Shown here one piece after another: positions 5,448-8,931 of a stretch of DNA of 8,931 nt. The notes beneath the pieces were generated by a model. It did no database searches. It was not told the DNA's origin and saw only the letters and a program-made list of their open reading frames with translations. Position 1 is the stretch's first letter. Each line of letters opens with the position of its first letter. Location: contig DUTQ01000243.1 in assembly GCA_012841995.1 (NCBI GenBank), forward strand, positions 1 through 8,931, given 5' to 3'. Position numbers and translations under genes: made by a program. Source of the stretch: Thermoanaerobacterales bacterium (GTDB taxonomy: Bacteria; Bacillota; Thermosediminibacteria; Thermosediminibacterales; Tepidanaerobacteraceae).

Positions 5448-5789
5448 CTAATCGCCAATCTCTTTTTTTAAGCGGCAAATTTTTTCTTCAAGGCTGTTTA
5501 TCGCGTTTTTTATATCCTCAATCTGCCATAAAGCTTGAGTTTGTTGTTGATCCATCTCTTCAAGTGCAGTATCACAAACAAATTCATCGTTTTCTGCAGC
5601 ATTTTCCAAGGATTTTTTTTTTGAGCCTTTATATTCTTGCAGGGTCTTTTTCCCTTTTTCAACCATCGTTTCAGCCTTGTCTTTCCCTTTTTCCATCATA
5701 GGTCTCGTCATTTTCTTAACCTTCGGTGCCATTACAGCAGCCAGGGCAGCTGTACCAACACCCCAGAAAAAAGATTTTAAGGTAGACAA
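5448..5789 (-). CDS. YtxH-like small membrane-anchored coiled-coil protein
   Basis: A 113-residue protein with a short hydrophobic N-terminal segment rich in Gly and Ala (residues 5-21), followed by a strongly basic stretch with the repeated unit MEKGKDKAE / VEKGKKTL (about 32-50). An acidic middle (61-85) and a C-terminal helix with heptad character (86-113) follow. This layout resembles YtxH and related Firmicutes general-stress proteins of unknown biochemical role; the match is by architecture, not a defined motif. The start is TTG 5789, chosen because GGGAGG lies 9 nt upstream; the next in-frame ATG is at codon 20 and would remove most of the hydrophobic anchor. A run of ten A residues in the coding strand (5613-5622) encodes Lys-Lys-Lys. 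It is a single-gene unit between two terminators, transcribed in the same direction as pth. Confidence 0.75.
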   Translation of the reverse strand: MSTLKSFFWGVGTAALAAVMAPKVKKMTRPMMEKGKDKAETMVEKGKKTLQEYKGSKKKSLENAAENDEFVCDTALEEMDQQQTQALWQIEDIKNAINSLEEKICRLKKEIGD

Positions 5790-5889
5790 ATATATATCCC
5801 TCCCTTGGTTTTATAAAAAACCCTTTAAAATTAATCTGTCCTTTTTAAACATTTATATGCTTAATGCTTTTATGGGGATATTTGTAAAT

Positions 5890-5914
5890 AAAAAAACCCC
5901 TCAATAGGGATTTT
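5890..5914 (-). terminator. Terminator of pth
   Basis: On the minus strand AAAATCCCT and AGGGGTTTT pair around the ATTG loop (5893-5914), including one T-G wobble, and run into seven consecutive T residues (5890-5896). It sits 12 bp past the pth stop codon. Confidence 0.75.
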
Positions 5915-5925
5915 GAAAATTTATT

Positions 5926-6498
5926 TTATATTTCGAAATTATTATACTTGTTCATGGCAGTTTCTACATCGTATTCAATTATAGTCAGTGCGGCTTCAGA
6001 TGCTGCCTTTATGGCAGGCAAAATCTTTTTTTGTTCATCCAAATTATCGATTTTACCCAGTACATGACCTACCGTATCGTGTTTTTCTTCCGGCTTTCCT
6101 ATGCCAATCCTTATGCGGCAAAATTCTTCAGAAGATAAGTGATAGATCACTGACTCCATGCCTTTGTGCCCACCTGAGCCTCCCCGTGGTCTTACTCTGA
6201 TTTTACCTTCCGGCAAGTCCATATCGTCATATATCAACAAGATTTTTTCTAATGGTATTTTATAAAAATTTACAACATCCACAACGCTCTGCCCTGATAA
6301 ATTCATGTAGGTCTGAGGTTTTAAAAGCAGGATTTTTTTACCATTATAATTAGCATCTCCAATAAGCCCTTTAAATTTGACTTTATTTATTGTGGTCCCG
6401 AGCTTTTGAGAAATAATATCTATAGCCATGAAACCAACATTGTGGCGTGTTTCTTCATACTTTTTGCCTGGGTTTCCTAAACCACAGATAAGATACAT
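5926..6498 (-). CDS. pth: Peptidyl-tRNA hydrolase
   Basis: A 190-residue enzyme that cleaves the ester bond of peptidyl-tRNA released by stalled ribosomes, recycling tRNA. The opening motif GLGNPGKKYEETRHNVGF contains N9 and catalytic H19. The central KPQTYMNLSG carries N66, and YDDMDLP (90-96) carries the conserved Asp (D92). The Gly-rich GGSGGHKG (106-113) and RIRIGIGKP (128-136) complete the Pth fingerprint. K112 stands where E. coli has Asn114, a change I consider usual in Firmicutes. The length is standard. GAGGTG lies before the ATG. It follows ctc in the common Firmicutes order prs-ctc-pth, with a hairpin between them, so it may be partly transcribed by read-through or from a promoter I could not define. 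Confidence 0.97.
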   Translation of the reverse strand: MYLICGLGNPGKKYEETRHNVGFMAIDIISQKLGTTINKVKFKGLIGDANYNGKKILLLKPQTYMNLSGQSVVDVVNFYKIPLEKILLIYDDMDLPEGKIRVRPRGGSGGHKGMESVIYHLSSEEFCRIRIGIGKPEEKHDTVGHVLGKIDNLDEQKKILPAIKAASEAALTIIEYDVETAMNKYNNFEI

Positions 6499-6544
6499 TT
6501 TAAGCCCACCTCAAATCTTATGAAGAATGATTAGCATTTTTATA

Positions 6545-6585
6545 CTAAAATCAAAATTACAAATGGCGCAACTTAAAGTTGCGCC
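6545..6585 (-). terminator. Hairpin after ctc, probable (possibly leaky) terminator
   Basis: GGCGCAAC and GTTGCGCC (6565-6572 with 6578-6585) form a perfect 8-bp stem around a 5-nt loop. On the minus strand it is followed by ATTTGTAATTTTGATTTTAG, T-rich but interrupted. It starts 8 bp beyond the ctc stop. Because the T tract is imperfect and no clear pth promoter is seen, some read-through into pth is likely. Confidence 0.7.
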
Positions 6586-6593
6586 TGCATTTA

Positions 6594-7256
6594 TTATTCT
6601 TCTTCCGTTTCTTCTTCGCCCTCTTCTTTTTCTTTGCCCTTTGCTATGACTTCAGGCTCTTCAACATGCTCGTCAACTATAAGCTCTTCTTCAAGCTCTT
6701 CTTCTTTCATTGGAGCAAGGACAGTAACAATAACCTCATCCGAGCTATCCAGTACCTCTATCTTGTCATCGATCTCGATATCTCCTAATGTCACTACATC
6801 GCCAATGTGTAGGCCATTGATATCGACTTCAATATGTTCAGGTATATCTCTGGGTAGGACCTTTGCAGTAATTTCACGCAGTTGATGCTGTAATGTCCCG
6901 CCTTCTTTTACACCTTCTGCTTCGCCTCTCAATACAACTGGAAGCTTGATTTCAATCTTTTCAGTAAGGGAAATCTTCAAAAAGTCAACATGTACAATAG
7001 CCCTTTTAAGCGTATCTTTTTGAACTTCCTTCATCATCACAGGGATATTATCGCCCTGAAACTCCAGATCGATAATAGCTGTTTCCCCATGTTTTTTTAT
7101 GATCTTAAAAAATTCTTTGTAATCCACAAAAACAGGGGTATTTTCAAAGTCTTTCCCATAGATGACACCAGGTAATTTGCCTTCATTGCGCAGGCTTTTT
7201 AAAGGGCCTTTGCCCGTTTCTTTCCGAGGTGTAGCTTTTAATAACAGCTGTTCCAT
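6594..7256 (-). CDS. ctc: Ribosomal protein bL25, long Ctc (TL5) form
   Basis: A 220-residue 50S subunit protein that binds 5S rRNA. The N-terminal L25 domain (about 1-93) includes RKETGKGPLKSLRNEGKLPGVIYG, summarised by the key residues G15, G17, R23 and the GKLPGVIYG loop. A C-terminal beta-rich domain (about 94-186) with LPVVLRGEAEGVKEGG marks the Ctc/TL5 type rather than the short E. coli L25. The tail (187-220) is extremely acidic, mostly Glu, as often seen in Firmicutes. AAGGAGG lies 8 nt before the ATG. The gene has its own promoter, with a leader of about 84 nt, and lies between prs and pth. B. subtilis ctc belongs to the general stress regulon, but here I see a normal sigma-A promoter. 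Confidence 0.95.
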   Translation of the reverse strand: MEQLLLKATPRKETGKGPLKSLRNEGKLPGVIYGKDFENTPVFVDYKEFFKIIKKHGETAIIDLEFQGDNIPVMMKEVQKDTLKRAIVHVDFLKISLTEKIEIKLPVVLRGEAEGVKEGGTLQHQLREITAKVLPRDIPEHIEVDINGLHIGDVVTLGDIEIDDKIEVLDSSDEVIVTVLAPMKEEELEEELIVDEHVEEPEVIAKGKEKEEGEEETEEE

Positions 7257-7346
7257 AAAACTTGCCTCCTTAAGTTTCTATATTCGGTCTGGCGCGCGTT
7301 TTAATATTTATTACGGCCTATCCTTTTCGCTCTCACTATCTTTATA

Positions 7347-7375
7347 ATTATACTCAATAAATTTAAAGAACGCAA
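7347..7375 (-). promoter_or_regulatory. Sigma-A promoter of ctc
   Basis: On the minus strand TTGCGT (7370-7375) and TATAAT (7347-7352) are spaced 17 bp. Transcription would start near 7340, leaving an untranslated leader of about 84 nt that contains the palindrome GCGCGC near 7292-7298. The leader is long enough for regulation, but I could not assign a known leader motif. Confidence 0.7.
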
Positions 7376-7410
7376 GTAAGTCACTATTGTTGCCAATAGC
7401 ACTAAAAAGT

Positions 7411-8349
7411 CTAATTAAATAAAGTGCTTACTGAAAGGTTTTCATGAATTCGATTTATCGCAGCTGCAAATAAAGGTGCAACAGATAATACCTTTATCTT
7501 GTCAATTTTTTTATCTTCTCTTAGGGGTATGGTGTTTGTGACTATAAGCTCTTTGATACAAGATTTCTCAATCCTCTCAATAGCGGGACCTGACAGTACC
7601 GGATGTGTGCAACAGGCATAAACCGTTTTTGCGCCCCTTTCAAGGAGTGCTTGTGCGCCCAATGTGATGGTACCACCTGTATCGATGATATCATCTGTCA
7701 TTATTACTGTTTTCCCTTTTACCGATCCTATAATATTCATGACCTCGGCTACATTCGGCTCTGGGCGGCGCTTGTCGATTATTGCAATAGACGCACCTAA
7801 GCGATTTGCAAGCTCTCTAGCTCTTGTAACCCCTCCAAGATCTGGTGAAACCACGGCCAAATCCTTCATTCCCATTTTGTTAAAGTATTCCGCAAGGATT
7901 GGCACAGCCATTAGGTGGTCTACGGGAAAGTCAAAAAATCCCTGGATCTGACCAGCATGTAAGTCCATTGTCAAAACTCTATCTGCGCCTGCAGCTGTTA
8001 TTAAATCTGCAACGAGTTTGGCGGTAATGGGATCTCTAGATCTTACCTTTCGGTCTTGACGTGCATAGCCATAATAAGGGACAACGGCGGTAATCCTATG
8101 TGCTGAAGCCCTCTTTAGAGCATCCATCATTATTAAAAGTTCCATAAGATTATCATTTACAGGATAGCATAGGGGTTGTACTAGAAAAACATCTGCACCG
8201 CGGACACTCTCATTGATTTTAACTTGAATCTCACCATCACTAAATGTATTGACAACCGAATTACCTGGAGCTATGCCCAGATTTTTGGCAATTTCTTTGG
8301 CAAGCTCTGGATTTGCATTGCCAGTAAAGATCTCCAACCTACTCTTCAT
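7411..8349 (-). CDS. prs: Ribose-phosphate pyrophosphokinase (PRPP synthetase)
   Basis: A 312-residue cytosolic enzyme that makes PRPP from ribose-5-phosphate and ATP for purine, pyrimidine, histidine, tryptophan and NAD synthesis. Visible motifs are FSDGE (36-40), the ATP-site [11 protein letters not shown] (91-101) with the flexible catalytic loop to R105, metal-binding H131 in [12 protein letters not shown], the KRR at 193-195, and the PRPP-binding loop [13 protein letters not shown] (215-227). All are typical of class I bacterial Prs and the length is standard. The ATG overlaps the end of glmU by 11 bp, and its AGGAGG lies inside glmU 11 nt upstream, so the two genes are co-transcribed and probably translationally coupled. 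Confidence 0.97.
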   Translation of the reverse strand: MKSRLEIFTGNANPELAKEIAKNLGIAPGNSVVNTFSDGEIQVKINESVRGADVFLVQPLCYPVNDNLMELLIMMDALKRASAHRITAVVPYYGYARQDRKVRSRDPITAKLVADLITAAGADRVLTMDLHAGQIQGFFDFPVDHLMAVPILAEYFNKMGMKDLAVVSPDLGGVTRARELANRLGASIAIIDKRRPEPNVAEVMNIIGSVKGKTVIMTDDIIDTGGTITLGAQALLERGAKTVYACCTHPVLSGPAIERIEKSCIKELIVTNTIPLREDKKIDKIKVLSVAPLFAAAINRIHENLSVSTLFN

Positions 8350-8931
8350 TTTTAAGAAGTCCTCCTTCTAGCTTCTTCCTAAGTTCACTAACCCAGCCGT
8401 TTTTTATCTCCTGCCTAGCCCTAGCCACAGCAAGAGAATTCTCAGGCACATCTCTTGTTATGGTAGAACCAGCAGCCACGTATGAGTTGGTTTTGACAGT
8501 GACGGGAGCTACAAGATTGGAATTGCATCCCACAAAAGCCCCATCCTCTACTACTGTCTGATGTTTTTTGTATCCATCATAATTTACAAATACTGTTCCA
8601 CATCCAATATTGACTTTTTTACCTATTACGGCATCTCCAACATAAGTAAGGTGTGGTACTTTTGAGCCTTCACCGACTTTTGCGTTCTTTAGCTCAACAA
8701 AGTCACCTATCTTTACTTTTGAACTTATATTGCAATTTGGCCTTAAATTAGCAAATGGCCCTATTTTTACATCATCACTTACTGTGCTTTCTAGTATTTG
8801 GCTCATTACTATCTGTACATTATTTCCTATGTTGCTATCCACAATACGGCTTGACCCTATGATCGTGCAGCACTCGCCAATATTTGTTCTTCCTTCTAGA
8901 ATTGCTCTAGGCAAAGATACAATTATATATC
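8339..8931 (-). CDS. glmU: Bifunctional GlmU, C-terminal acetyltransferase part (cut by window end)
   Basis: Partial gene: the reading frame stays open to the end of the window, so the apparent TTG start at 8914 is an artefact and the N-terminal uridylyltransferase domain lies beyond it. The visible 197 residues form a left-handed beta-helix of hexapeptide repeats (many [LIV]-G-x-x-x-x units such as VKIGDFVEL and [10 protein letters not shown]). They include the acetyl-CoA/glucosamine-1-phosphate site segments [16 protein letters not shown] and the [10 protein letters not shown] loop, then a helical C-terminal tail. GlmU makes UDP-N-acetylglucosamine for peptidoglycan and cell-wall polymers. 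It is the upstream member of the glmU-prs pair found in many Firmicutes. Confidence 0.95.
   Translation of the reverse strand, partial: YIIVSLPRAILEGRTNIGECCTIIGSSRIVDSNIGNNVQIVMSQILESTVSDDVKIGPFANLRPNCNISSKVKIGDFVELKNAKVGEGSKVPHLTYVGDAVIGKKVNIGCGTVFVNYDGYKKHQTVVEDGAFVGCNSNLVAPVTVKTNSYVAAGSTITRDVPENSLAVARARQEIKNGWVSELRKKLEGGLLKNEE

Noticed and set aside
6634..6885. Plus-strand open frame rich in serine
   Set aside because: It is antisense to the Glu-rich tail of ctc; the Ser runs are the mirror of GAA/GAG codons. Other plus-strand frames inside znuB, znuA, pth and prs are shadows of the same kind.
7384..7399. Hairpin CTATTG/CAATAG between prs and the ctc promoter as a terminator
   Set aside because: The stem is only 6 bp and AT-rich, and no T run follows on the minus strand.
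8912..8914. TTG at 8914 as start of a short acetyltransferase gene
   Set aside because: The frame is open to the window end and the sequence matches the middle of GlmU, so the gene simply continues outside.

Overview
The window is AT-rich chromosomal DNA from a low-GC Gram-positive bacterium, most likely an anaerobic member of the Clostridia. Reasons: strong AGGAGG-type ribosome binding sites, TTGACx-17-TATAAT promoters, a housekeeping cluster in the order glmU-prs-ctc-pth, a Firmicutes-type YtxH-like small protein, and an in-frame UGA that looks like selenocysteine. No mobile element, CRISPR array, tRNA or rRNA was seen, and the genus cannot be fixed from this sequence.

Layout. (1) 17-2904, minus strand: a zinc-uptake operon transcribed znuA-znuC-znuB-zur, tightly packed with overlaps, driven by a clear sigma-A promoter at 2950-2978 with dyads that may be Zur operators. 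(2) 2993-3353, minus: thioredoxin with a TTG start, its own promoter and a strong terminator. (3) 3535-4299, plus: a regulator made of three tandem XRE helix-turn-helix domains, divergent from trx and with a large inverted repeat over its promoter. (4) 4296-4583, minus: a 95-codon gene broken by one in-frame TGA at codon 33. It has a consensus promoter, a perfect Shine-Dalgarno sequence and a SECIS-like hairpin after the TGA, and it is best read as a small HesB/IscA-like selenoprotein. A conventional ORF caller would miss it and leave an apparent 417-bp gap. (5) 4717-5388, plus: a cyclase/kynurenine-formamidase-type metal-dependent hydrolase. (6) 5448-5789, minus: a YtxH-like membrane-anchored coiled-coil protein. 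(7) 5926-8931, minus: glmU (cut by the window end), prs, ctc/rplY and pth, a housekeeping block for cell-wall precursor, PRPP, ribosome and peptidyl-tRNA recycling functions.

How they work together: ZnuA captures metal outside the cell, ZnuB and ZnuC import it, and the Fur-family protein encoded last in the operon probably closes the feedback loop. In the middle, thioredoxin, the three-domain regulator and the putative selenoprotein sit side by side. The regulator and selenoprotein promoters share a 13-bp palindrome over their -10 boxes, so the regulator may control both. The selenoprotein gene is the main discovery candidate here.
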